From an uncultured Collinsella sp. (GTDB taxonomy: Bacteria > Actinomycetota > Coriobacteriia > Coriobacteriales > Coriobacteriaceae), in the NCBI GenBank assembly GCA_902489775.1, contig CABUBH010000029.1, positions 1 through 24,307 on the forward strand: DNA of 24,307 nucleotides, in the 5' to 3' direction. The notes under the pieces are model-generated. The model did no database searches. It saw nothing but the letters and a program-made list of their open reading frames with translations, and had not been told where the DNA came from. The position numbers were made by a program, and so were the translations under genes. Below are positions 14,085 through 22,687 of this stretch, piece after piece. Numbering within the stretch: position 1 is the first letter of the stretch; the number at the start of each line of letters is the position of its first letter.

Positions 14085-14992
14085 ATGGCCAACCTTCGCG
14101 ACATTAAGAAGCGAATCTCCTCGGTTACCACGACCAAGCAGATCACGCGCACGATGGAGATGGTCTCTACGGCCAAGATCCGTCGTGCCCTCGATCGCTC
14201 CAAGCAGGCCGAGCCCTATAAGGGGGCGCTGACCGACGTCATGTTGACGGTCGCCGGCGACGCCTCCTGTTCGGGCACCGATCCCATGCTGCAGAAGCAT
14301 GAGAGCGTCAAGCATGGCCTGATTGTCGTTATTGCCTCGGACCGCGGCCTTGCCGGCGGTTTCAATACGACGGTGGAGCGCACGGCCGAAAAGCTCGCCG
14401 CTTCTTGGGCGAACGACGGCATCGAGTGCGAGATCATCGCGTGTGGGCGTAAGCCGGCCACGTATTTCCGTGACCGCGCAAACGTTGTCATGCACTTTGA
14501 GGGCAACTCCTCTGAGCCCGATTTCAATCAGGCCCGCATGATCTCCTCTCATATCTGCGATGCGTATCGTGCCGGTGAGCTTGACCGTGTCGAGCTTGTC
14601 TACCACCACGCCAAGAACCGCGTGGATCAGGAGCTTCGCGTCGAGCATCTGTTGCCGCTCGACCCCGAGATGATCGCTATGGCCCACGGTCCGCGTAAGA
14701 ACGAGACCGACGCCCCTAAGCGCATCTCGTCCACGTTCGAGTTCGTGCCCTCTCCCGAGCATGTTCTCGGCAAGCTTGTGCCGTCTTATATCCTGACGGT
14801 CATCTACCAGGCCCTGATCGATTCGGCGGCTGCCGAGCAGGGTGCACGCCGCAAGGCCATGCACTCCGCGACGGAAAACGCCACCGCGATCATCTCGACC
14901 CTTACCCGCACGTATAGTCGCGTGCGCCAGGCTTCGATCACGACCGAGATTAACGAGATCGTCGGCGGAGCCTCAGCATTGGAGGAACAGTA

Positions 14993-14993
<1 letters not shown>
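14085..14993 (+). CDS. atpG: ATP synthase F1 subunit gamma
   Basis: This is the central rotor shaft inside the alpha-beta hexamer. It has 302 residues. The N-terminal helix has LRDIKKRISSVTTTKQITRTMEMVSTAKI (split here as LRDIKKRISSV and TTTKQITRTMEMVSTAKI). SDRGLAGGFN (84-93) is a family hallmark. The C-terminal helix has ATENATAIISTLTRTYSRVR and then QASITTEINEIVGGASAL. GAGGAG (14069-14074) at the end of atpA serves as ribosome-binding site. The stop shares one base with the atpD start. Confidence 0.97.
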
Positions 14994-16447
<1,454 letters not shown>

Positions 16448-16450
16448 GTT

Positions 16451-16843
16451 ATGCGTATCCGCATCGTGTGCCCCGTGAGCCTCGCCTATGAGGGTGACGC
16501 TGCGTTTGTGTCGATTCCGTCTACGGATGGCGAGTTTGGCGTTTTACCTGCTCACTCCAGCGAAATCTGCACGATCGACCGCGGTTACGTTCGCGTTTCC
16601 GATAAGGCCATGGGCACTGTCGACCACACGTTTGCCGTGGCCGGCGGCTATGCCCAGGTTGCGGACGATGTCGTGACCGTCCTCGCCGAGCGCGCTTGCG
16701 ATTTGGCGACCGTCGACGCCGACAAGGTTAAAGCTGATATTCAAGGTTTTGAAGAGAAGCTGGGTAATTTGTCGGAGGATGATGCACGCCGCGCCTACCT
16801 CTATAATGAAATCGCATGGTGTAAGCTCAAGCTTGCCCAATAG
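16451..16843 (+). CDS. atpC: ATP synthase F1 subunit epsilon
   Basis: This is the rotor-foot subunit that modulates ATP hydrolysis. It has 130 residues, near the usual length. The N-terminal beta sandwich has STDGEFGVLPAHSS (24-37), the family's GE-GILPGH-like turn, and FAVAGGYAQVADDVVTVLAE (61-80). Two C-terminal helices follow (about 85-128). It starts 3 nt after atpD and uses GGAGGAG (16435-16441) in the end of atpD. A strong terminator follows. Confidence 0.93.
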   Translation: MRIRIVCPVSLAYEGDAAFVSIPSTDGEFGVLPAHSSEICTIDRGYVRVSDKAMGTVDHTFAVAGGYAQVADDVVTVLAERACDLATVDADKVKADIQGFEEKLGNLSEDDARRAYLYNEIAWCKLKLAQ

Positions 16844-16879
16844 TCAAACGTTTTAGCGTTCGACCATTTGCGAACACAT

Positions 16880-16917
16880 CATGCCCGGGATGGCCCAGCC
16901 ACCCCGGGCATGCTTTT
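16880..16917 (+). terminator. Terminator of the atp operon
   Basis: CATGCCCGGG (16880-16889) pairs with CCCGGGCATG (16903-16912), with an inner TGG/CCA, then C and four T (16914-16917). murA starts 13 nt later, so read-through could still reach it. Confidence 0.8.
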
Positions 16918-16930
16918 GAAAGGGTAGACC

Positions 16931-18214
16931 TTGGATATTATCCGCGTTGAGGGTGGCCACGCCATCGGAGGCTCAGTGCCCGTCTCGGGCGCCAAGAACT
17001 CCGCACTCAAACTTATGGCGGCAACGCTTCTGGCGCCGGGCAAGACGACGCTGCAGAACGTGCCCGATATTTCCGATGTCCACGTGATGGGCAAGGTACT
17101 CAAGGGCATGGGCGCTACGATCGATGTTCTCGACGAGCACACGCTCGAGATCGATACCTCTCAGGTCGATTCTTGGGAGGCTCCCTACGAGCTCGTTGCC
17201 AAGATGCGTGCTTCCACCGCCGTCATGGGACCCCTGCTGGGCCGCTTCCATCGCGCCAAGATTGCCATGCCGGGCGGCTGCAACCTGGGTGCTCGCAAGA
17301 TCGATATGCACATTCTGGGTCTCGAGGCCCTGGGCGTTGAGTTCGATACCGCCCACGGTTACATCAACGCTAATGCGCCCCAAGGTCTGCGCGGTACCAC
17401 CGTCACGCTCGAGTTCGCCAGCGTCGGCGCCACCGAGAACCTCATCATGGCCTCCGTGCGCGCTCAGGGCACCACGGTTATCGATAATGCCGCCCGCGAG
17501 CCCGAGATCGTCGACCTTGCCAACATGCTCAACGAGATGGGCGCCAAGATCGTCGGTGCCGGCACGCCTGTCGTGACTATCGAGGGCGTGGAAGAGCTAC
17601 ATCCCGTTACCCATCGCGTGGTGGGCGACCGCATCGAGGCCGGTACCTTTATCGTCGCCGGCGCGTTGATGGCCGACGATCGCGGTGTCGACGTCACGGG
17701 TTTTTGCCCCATCCATCTGGGTATGGTGCTCAAGAAGATGGAGCTCATGGGCATCGATTGTGAGCGTACCGATGATGGCGTCCACGTGAATCGCGCCGAG
17801 CGCATCAAGCCGGTCGATATCCAGACGCTTCCGTTCCCCGGTTTTCCGACTGACATGCAGGCGCAGATTATGGTGCTTTCCGCCCTCGCCGACGGCAGCT
17901 CCGTCATTACCGAGAACATCTTCGAGAATCGCTTTATGTTTGCCTCTGAGCTGGTGCGCATGGGTGCCGACATTCGCATCGAGAGCCATCATGCCATGAT
18001 TCATGGCGTCAAGGGCTTCTCGGGTGCACAGGTTACCTCGCCCGATCTGCGTGGCGGAGCGGCCCTCGTCGTAGCTGGCCTGATCGCCGACGGTACGACC
18101 GAGGTCTCGGCCATCCATCACATCAAACGTGGCTACGAGCAGTTTGTAGAGAAACTGCAGGCGCTCGGCGCGCATGTCGAGCATGCCACCGTCCCCGATC
18201 CCGTTATCTACTAA
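16931..18214 (+). CDS. murA: UDP-N-acetylglucosamine 1-carboxyvinyltransferase
   Basis: This cytoplasmic enzyme catalyses the first committed step of peptidoglycan synthesis, transferring enolpyruvyl from PEP to UDP-GlcNAc. It has 427 residues. The start is TTG 16931, supported by GAAAGGG (16918-16924). The substrate-binding K22-N23 lies in SGAKNSALKL (19-28). The fosfomycin-target cysteine is C117 in MPGGCNLGARKIDMH (113-127), so fosfomycin sensitivity is expected. The catalytic aspartate is D308 in PGFPTDMQAQ. murA directly after atpC is a familiar arrangement in Gram-positive genomes. It lies 12 nt before the LCP gene and is probably co-transcribed with it. Confidence 0.96.
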   Translation: MDIIRVEGGHAIGGSVPVSGAKNSALKLMAATLLAPGKTTLQNVPDISDVHVMGKVLKGMGATIDVLDEHTLEIDTSQVDSWEAPYELVAKMRASTAVMGPLLGRFHRAKIAMPGGCNLGARKIDMHILGLEALGVEFDTAHGYINANAPQGLRGTTVTLEFASVGATENLIMASVRAQGTTVIDNAAREPEIVDLANMLNEMGAKIVGAGTPVVTIEGVEELHPVTHRVVGDRIEAGTFIVAGALMADDRGVDVTGFCPIHLGMVLKKMELMGIDCERTDDGVHVNRAERIKPVDIQTLPFPGFPTDMQAQIMVLSALADGSSVITENIFENRFMFASELVRMGADIRIESHHAMIHGVKGFSGAQVTSPDLRGGAALVVAGLIADGTTEVSAIHHIKRGYEQFVEKLQALGAHVEHATVPDPVIY

Positions 18215-18226
18215 TACAGGTTGCCT

Positions 18227-19459
18227 ATGTTTAACAAGAAGCCCCTCGCGGATACCACTCGAAGACCCTCAACTGGCGCGCAGGCCAAGATTTACAGTCG
18301 CGATAACGTGGCTCGCTATTCCGAGCGCGCTCGTCAACGTCGTCGTAGCCACACGATTCGTCACGTCGCGCTCATTGTCGTGCTTGGTGTGCTGCTGAGT
18401 GCCACTACCGCTGCCGGCCTGTGGTTTGCTACCATTATGGGCAAGCTCGGCGATTCTAATGTCATTACCGATAATCTGCGTCGGGTTCTGGTTGACACCG
18501 ATGAGGCAAAGGATCCGTTCTACGTGCTGCTTCTTGGCACCGACGGCCGTCCGGGCGAGGATACGTATCGTGCCGACTCGATTATCCTGGCACGCATCGA
18601 CCCCACGCAAAAGCAGGCGACGCTCATTTCCGTTCCGCGCGACACCAAGGTCGAGTACAAGGGCGAGACCATGAAGATCAACGCCTGCCATACCGTTGGC
18701 GGCGCCGAGGCCATGGTCGAGGCGGTCAACGAGCTGTGCGGTGTTCAGATTTCCCACTATGCCGAGGTCAGCTTCGACGGTATGCAGGCGCTGATTGATT
18801 CGGTTGGCGGTATCGACATTAACGCAACCGATGATGTTGACGACCCCGAGCACCTGGATATTAAGATTACCGCTGGCCAGCAGCATATGGACGGTGCCAC
18901 CGCCCTTACCTATGCCCGCTGCCGCTACACCTATGCCGACGGCGATTACACGCGCATGCGCCACCAGCGTCAGGTGCTTGGCGCCCTTGCCAACCAGATT
19001 CTCAATAACTTCGATGCCACGAAGATTTTTGGCCTGGTTAATTCGCTGTCCGATATGCTCGTAACCGATATGAGCGTTCAGGATATCGTGGCTACGGTCA
19101 ACGCCATGCGCGGTATGGATGTCGACGGTATCTACTCGGCCAACCTGCCCTCGTACGCCGACGACAGCACCATGATCGACGGTGTGAGCTACGTCTTTGT
19201 CTACGAGGACGAGCTCAAGGAAATGATGGAGCGCGTCGATGCCGGCAAGGATCCCAAGGGTCCCAACACCATGGGTCTTTCCGACGGTTCCAGTTCTACG
19301 ATCGGAGACCTGAACAACAACACGTCTGACGACTACGCAAACGGTACCGCAACTTCATCGGTCAGCTCTGACGATTCCGATGACTCAGGCGATTCGAGCG
19401 ATTCGGACTACTACGAAGAGCCCACCGGCGACGGTAACGGCTACGAGGCCAACTACTAA
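18227..19459 (+). CDS. LytR-CpsA-Psr (LCP) family membrane protein
   Basis: LCP proteins transfer undecaprenyl-linked glycopolymers to peptidoglycan. From ATG 18227 (CAGG at 18217-18220 upstream; an earlier in-frame TTG at 18221 has no such signal) the protein has 410 residues. It has a basic cytoplasmic N-terminus (1-45) and one membrane helix (about 46-70). The extracytoplasmic LCP domain follows, with LLLGTDGRPG (101-110), YRADSIILARID (114-125), SVPRDT (135-140) and GDYTRMRHQRQVL, the pattern of the polyprenyl-phosphate-binding core. The last 60 or so residues are a low-complexity Ser/Asp/Asn tail. It follows murA, consistent with an envelope operon. The stop codon is followed directly by structured element copy B. 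Confidence 0.92.
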   Translation: MFNKKPLADTTRRPSTGAQAKIYSRDNVARYSERARQRRRSHTIRHVALIVVLGVLLSATTAAGLWFATIMGKLGDSNVITDNLRRVLVDTDEAKDPFYVLLLGTDGRPGEDTYRADSIILARIDPTQKQATLISVPRDTKVEYKGETMKINACHTVGGAEAMVEAVNELCGVQISHYAEVSFDGMQALIDSVGGIDINATDDVDDPEHLDIKITAGQQHMDGATALTYARCRYTYADGDYTRMRHQRQVLGALANQILNNFDATKIFGLVNSLSDMLVTDMSVQDIVATVNAMRGMDVDGIYSANLPSYADDSTMIDGVSYVFVYEDELKEMMERVDAGKDPKGPNTMGLSDGSSSTIGDLNNNTSDDYANGTATSSVSSDDSDDSGDSSDSDYYEEPTGDGNGYEANY

Positions 19460-19605
19460 GTTACGCGGTTTTACCGAACCGCGTAACCGCTTGACGCTGC
19501 GCGGGCCGCATTTGGACAATCTGACGTTCAACTTCAAGGGCGCGACCAGAAGGTCAGCGCCCTTTCGTTTCACGTCACCTTGTCTCAAATGCGACCCGCT
19601 CGCTG
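19460..19605 (+). repeat. Structured intergenic element, copy B (after lytR-type gene)
   Basis: This is the second copy of the element seen at 3074-3219, also 146 nt and also starting GTT right after a TAA stop. Hairpin 1 is ACGCGGTTT-TACC-GAACCGCGT (19463-19484). The GACGCTGCGCG block and GACAATCTGACGTTCAA follow. Hairpin 2 is AAGGGCGC-GACC-AGAA-GGTC-A-GCGCCCTT (19536-19564), with the same cap and the same bulged A as copy A. The tail has ACCTTGT and CGCTCGCTG (19597-19605). Hairpin 2 here is followed by TCGTTT rather than a pure T run, so it is a weaker terminator than copy A. Confidence 0.75.
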
Positions 19606-19632
19606 CCCGTCCTCAACCTGCGACGTTAGTCA

Positions 19633-19729
19633 TTGGGGACGTTCTTAAACGACTGGTCAAAGGGGACACTCTTGATGCACTTGGCACTTGGGAACGTTCC
19701 TTTTGTGCCGGCAGTTTGGGACACTCCTT
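19633..19729 (+). repeat. Four GGGGAC-type repeats with 27-28 bp period
   Basis: TTGGGGACGTTCTT (19633-19646), AAGGGGACACTCTT (19660-19673), TTGGGAACGTTCCTT (19688-19702) and TTTGGGACACTCCTT (19715-19729) alternate GTTC and ACTC cores. Their G runs start at 19635, 19662, 19690 and 19718. The third copy contains the palindrome GGAACGTTCC within a GGCAC/GTGCC stem. A single related word lies at 3274-3289 after prfA. The pattern resembles REP-type intergenic repeats; no transposase is nearby. Confidence 0.6.
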
Positions 19730-19771
19730 GCGTTAAGAGGCTGGCGTGCGTCAACCTGTTCTCATCGTAGC

Positions 19772-19809
19772 AAAAAATCGCCCCGTTCTCGGTTGAGGAC
19801 GGGGCGATT
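19772..19809 (-). terminator. Terminator of pepT (minus strand)
   Basis: AATCGCCCCGTTCTC (19776-19790) pairs with GAGGACGGGGCGATT (19795-19809) around a GGTT loop, with one wobble, about 15 bp. On the minus strand the stem is followed by six T (A run at 19772-19777 on the + strand), so it fits pepT, which ends at 19836. Confidence 0.88.
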
Positions 19810-19835
19810 CGTCTTTTGGACTTGTGCAGCCAGGC

Positions 19836-21083
19836 TTATGCAAAGCGGGCGACGAGCTCCTGGAGCACGTCGGTCATCTTGACGAGCGAACTGACCGGGA
19901 CGAACTCGTTGACGCCGTGGTAGCAATAGCCGCCGGTGGAAAGGTTGGGGCAGGGCAGACCGCGGAACGACAGCTGCGCGCCGTCGGTGCCACCGCGAAT
20001 CGGCAGCACCTGGGGCTCAACGCCGCAGGCAAGGTAGGCTTCCTTGGCAACATCAATGAGCTCCGGGTAGTCGCGGACGATCTCGGCCATGTTACGGTAC
20101 TGCTGCTTGATCTCAACCGTCACGCGCTCCTCGCCCAAGCGCTGGTTGAGCAGTGCTGCGGCGGAATCAATCAGCTCGAGCTTCTGCTGGAACTTGGCGG
20201 CATCGTGGTCGCGAACGATATAGCGCGCCGTGGCGTGATCGACAGTCGCAGATACACCCTCAAGATGATAGAAGCCCTCGTAGCCCTCCGTGTATTCCGG
20301 GCGCTGCGCATAGGGGAGCAGCGCGTTAAAGTCGCAGAACAGATTGCCTGCGTTGACCATGCGGCCCTTGGCGTCGCCGGGGTGGATGGACTGGCCCTCA
20401 AAGCGAACGGTCGCCTCGGCAGCGTTAAAGCACTCCCACTCCAACTCGCCGACGGGGCCACCGTCGACCGTGTAGGCGTACTTGCAACCAAAGGCTTCAA
20501 TATCCAGCAGCTCGGCGCCGTGGCCGATCTCCTCGTCGGGGCAGAAACAAATGCCGAGCGCGGGGTGGGGCAGCGAGGGATTCTGGGCGATACGCGCGAC
20601 GAGCGCCATGATTTCGGCGACGCCCGCCTTGTCGTCGGCGCCCAGCAGCGTGGTGCCATCGCTGCAGACCAAGTCCTCACCCGCGAGGTCATTCAGGGCG
20701 GGAAGCTTGGCGGTGCTCATGGCAACGGGCTTACCGTCAACCGCGCCGCAGACCAGGTCGCCGCCTTCGTAGTGTACGATGTGCGGCTTCACGCCGGCGC
20801 CCGGTGCAACTTCGGTGGTGTCGAGATGGGCGATCAGGCCCAGGGCGGGCTTGTCCTCAGCGCCCACACTTGCGGGGATATGCGCGCAGACATAGGCGTG
20901 CTCGGTCACGTGGGCATCTTCCGCACCAAGCTCGCGCAGTTCTTCAGCCAGTACGTTGGCAAGGTCAAACTGAACGGCGCTCGAGGGTACCTGGTCGCAG
21001 TTTGCATCCTCGGACTGCGTGTTGATCTGGACGTAGCGCAAAAAGCGTTCGAGGACATCGGGGTTCGTGGTGGTGTTTTCCAT
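19836..21083 (-). CDS. pepT: Peptidase T (tripeptide aminopeptidase, M20 family)
   Basis: This cytosolic zinc peptidase removes the N-terminal residue of tripeptides. The chosen start encodes MENTTTNPDVLERFLRYVQ and is preceded on the minus strand by GGAG with 8 nt spacing. The frame stays open upstream, but that part would run into the palindrome at 21131-21150. From this start the protein has 415 residues, the usual length. M20 metal-site motifs are AHLDTTEVAPG, LLGADDKAGVAEIMAL and CPDEEIGHGAE. The dimerisation domain has YTVDGGPVGELE. The C-terminal PepT signature has RGGTDGAQLSFRGLP and then NLSTGGYCYHGVNEFVP. It is the only minus-strand gene in the window and is divergent from the metalloregulator gene. 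Confidence 0.95.
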   Translation of the reverse strand: MENTTTNPDVLERFLRYVQINTQSEDANCDQVPSSAVQFDLANVLAEELRELGAEDAHVTEHAYVCAHIPASVGAEDKPALGLIAHLDTTEVAPGAGVKPHIVHYEGGDLVCGAVDGKPVAMSTAKLPALNDLAGEDLVCSDGTTLLGADDKAGVAEIMALVARIAQNPSLPHPALGICFCPDEEIGHGAELLDIEAFGCKYAYTVDGGPVGELEWECFNAAEATVRFEGQSIHPGDAKGRMVNAGNLFCDFNALLPYAQRPEYTEGYEGFYHLEGVSATVDHATARYIVRDHDAAKFQQKLELIDSAAALLNQRLGEERVTVEIKQQYRNMAEIVRDYPELIDVAKEAYLACGVEPQVLPIRGGTDGAQLSFRGLPCPNLSTGGYCYHGVNEFVPVSSLVKMTDVLQELVARFA

Positions 21084-21130
21084 AAAGACCGCTCCAATCT
21101 TGGTCGTCGTGTGCAACAAGAACTCTAGCA

Positions 21131-21150
21131 CGGTATGCCACGGCATACCG
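21131..21150. promoter_or_regulatory. Perfect palindrome between pepT and the DtxR-like gene (candidate operator)
   Basis: CGGTATGCC (21131-21139), AC, GGCATACCG (21142-21150): 9-bp perfect arms. On the + side TAGAAT (21167-21172) is a possible -10 box whose -35 would fall at 21144-21149. On the - side TAGAGT (complement of 21122-21127) would place its -35 at 21145-21150. The palindrome therefore covers the -35 region of both divergent promoters. The neighbouring DtxR-like regulator is the obvious candidate ligand, although the sequence is not the classical DtxR or MntR box. Confidence 0.65.
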
Positions 21151-21203
21151 CGACGCTTGGATGGGGTAGAATCAGCAAGTGAATGCAGAAGGGACGGAAG
21201 ATC

Positions 21204-21626
21204 ATGGATACGACAAATAGCTCGCGCGAACTACATCTGACGGTGGCGAACGAAGACTACTTGGAGTGCATGGTTCGCATTGAAAGCGAAGAGGGGGAAA
21301 CCAACGGCGTGCGATCGGTCGACATCGCGCAGCGCCTTGGCGTCTCCAAGGCATCGGTCAATAAAGCGGTTTCGGCGCTCAAGGCATCCGAGCTTGTCGA
21401 GCAATCGCACTACGGCAAGGTAGTCCTGACCGATCGCGGCCGCGAGGTTGGCACGGCTATCTGGTACCGTCATCGCCTCGTCCGCACGTTTTTGGTTCAG
21501 GAGCTCGGTGTCGAATTTGAGCGAGCCGATTCCGAGGCCTGCATGATGGAGCATGCGCTATCCGAGGACACGATGAACCGCTGGCTCGCCTATCTCGAAA
21601 AGCAGGGAATCAGCGTCGAGGATTAG
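21204..21626 (+). CDS. DtxR/MntR-family metal-dependent transcriptional regulator
   Basis: The 140-residue protein has the two-domain short form of the family, without the SH3-like third domain. The winged helix is VRSVDIAQRLGVSKASVNKA (36-55) continued by VSALKASELVEQ. The dimerisation and metal-binding domain has WYRHRLVRTFLVQELG (87-102) and ACMMEHALSEDTM (112-124). Candidate ligands are D18 and E21 (MntR-like E-D-Y-L-E), H90, and C113-x-x-E116-H117, where Cys is the DtxR/IdeR-type residue and Glu is the MntR-type. Metal preference, Fe or Mn, is therefore ambiguous. ATG 21204 is preferred over 21183 because AGGGA (21190-21194) is at a good distance. The next gene starts 10 nt after its stop, suggesting an operon. 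Confidence 0.88.
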   Translation: MDTTNSSRELHLTVANEDYLECMVRIESEEGETNGVRSVDIAQRLGVSKASVNKAVSALKASELVEQSHYGKVVLTDRGREVGTAIWYRHRLVRTFLVQELGVEFERADSEACMMEHALSEDTMNRWLAYLEKQGISVED

Positions 21627-21636
21627 CGGGATATAT

Positions 21637-22530
21637 ATGGATACGAGTTATTACAATCGCTTTGGTGCCGAGGAACTTACGCGCCGCTTGTCGAGCGAGA
21701 CCTTGTTGGCGCAGGGCCCCATGGGCAGTGTTCTGTTGAGTGAGTACGATGCCGCCGATATTCCACCGGCGTTTTGGAATCTGGCAGAGCCGCAGACCGT
21801 TTCTCGTATCCATCGCTTGTATGCCGCCGCCGGCGCGCAGGTACTCATTACCAACACCTTTCAGGCATCGAGCTATGCCCTCAAGCACGACCAGATTGCG
21901 CCGTCCGTGGCGGAGGTCAATCGCGGGGCCGTCGACGATGCCCGCCAGGCGCACCCTCAGCTGCTGCTGGGCTCGATGGGCCCGATCGGTATTGAGTGGT
22001 TTGCCGAGGATTCTGCCGAGTTTCGTGAGATCCGAGGCATTGCGCGCGAACAGGCGCGCGCCTTGCTCAATGCCGGCGTTGACGGTCTGCTGATCGAGAC
22101 GGTGACGTCTATCCGTAATTTGCAGCCCATGCTTGCCGGCGCCCGAGATGCCGCCGACGGTATGCCTGTTCTGGTGAGTTTTGTCGTTGACGATAAGGGC
22201 GACCTGTTGGGCGATGGCCTCAACATCGAGGCAGCCGTTTTGTACGCCGAAAAACACGGCGCAAACTCGGTTGGTGTTAATTGCTGTTCGCTTGCGGCCG
22301 CGAACGCGGCGGTGCCCAGGATGGTTGCATCGGCGACTACTCCCGTCACGGTGCGTCCCAACGTGGGCGATCCGGTCCAGACTCAGGATGGCCCCGTATG
22401 GCACGAGAACCCCGAAGCTTTCGCGCGCGCATGCATCGAATGGAGACAAGCTGGCGCCGCAATGGTTGGCAGTTGCTGCGGAACCACGGCGATCACTACG
22501 GCGGCGATGGCCGAGGCGCTCGATATATAA
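21637..22530 (+). CDS. Homocysteine S-methyltransferase family protein
   Basis: The 297-residue protein matches the homocysteine-binding (S-methyl_trans) barrel found in the N-terminal part of MetH, in BHMT and in MmuM. GPMGSVLL (27-34) replaces the common DGAMGT-like start. ITNTFQAS (71-78) and LLIETVTSI (151-159) are family motifs. The zinc site is NCC (215-217) with GSCCGTT (278-284). It probably methylates homocysteine to methionine, either with a methyl donor such as S-methylmethionine or as a stand-alone MetH module together with separate cobalamin and folate modules elsewhere. The donor cannot be determined here. The ribosome-binding site is weak. The gene is 10 nt after the metalloregulator gene, so metal control of this zinc enzyme is conceivable. 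Confidence 0.88.
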   Translation: MDTSYYNRFGAEELTRRLSSETLLAQGPMGSVLLSEYDAADIPPAFWNLAEPQTVSRIHRLYAAAGAQVLITNTFQASSYALKHDQIAPSVAEVNRGAVDDARQAHPQLLLGSMGPIGIEWFAEDSAEFREIRGIAREQARALLNAGVDGLLIETVTSIRNLQPMLAGARDAADGMPVLVSFVVDDKGDLLGDGLNIEAAVLYAEKHGANSVGVNCCSLAAANAAVPRMVASATTPVTVRPNVGDPVQTQDGPVWHENPEAFARACIEWRQAGAAMVGSCCGTTAITTAAMAEALDI

Positions 22531-22535
22531 AGGTC

Positions 22536-22563
22536 AAAACCGCTCCATACGGGGCGGTTTTTT
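22536..22563 (+). terminator. Terminator after the homocysteine methyltransferase gene
   Basis: AAAACCGCTCC (22536-22546) pairs with GGGGCGGTTTT (22551-22561) around ATAC, with one T-G wobble, and continues into a run of six T (22558-22563). It lies 5 nt after the stop codon. Confidence 0.92.
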
Positions 22564-22634
22564 ATCACCTGTGCGTCATCGGCAGCATTTGCCCAAATGG
22601 TGGATGCCGGCGTCGGCAGGTTGCTGGGCGAGCG

Positions 22635-22663
22635 TTGCGGGTATACCTCATGCGTACCATGAT
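22635..22663 (+). promoter_or_regulatory. Putative promoter of the phosphohexomutase gene
   Basis: TTGCGG (22635-22640) and CATGAT (22658-22663) are 17 bp apart, directly upstream of the GTG start region. Each box matches the consensus at four of six positions, so this is a tentative call. Confidence 0.35.
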
Positions 22664-22687
22664 CCAAACACTGTGAGGTGTCTGCGC

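Noticed and set aside
19824..21128. A 434-codon + strand open frame opposite pepT
   Set aside because: pepT on the minus strand carries all M20 family motifs and a matching terminator; the + frame has no domain signature.
22181..22687. N-terminal extension of the phosphohexomutase by 169 residues
   Set aside because: The extension overlaps the methyltransferase gene in another frame and crosses its terminator; GTG 22688 has a ribosome-binding site and gives the normal length.
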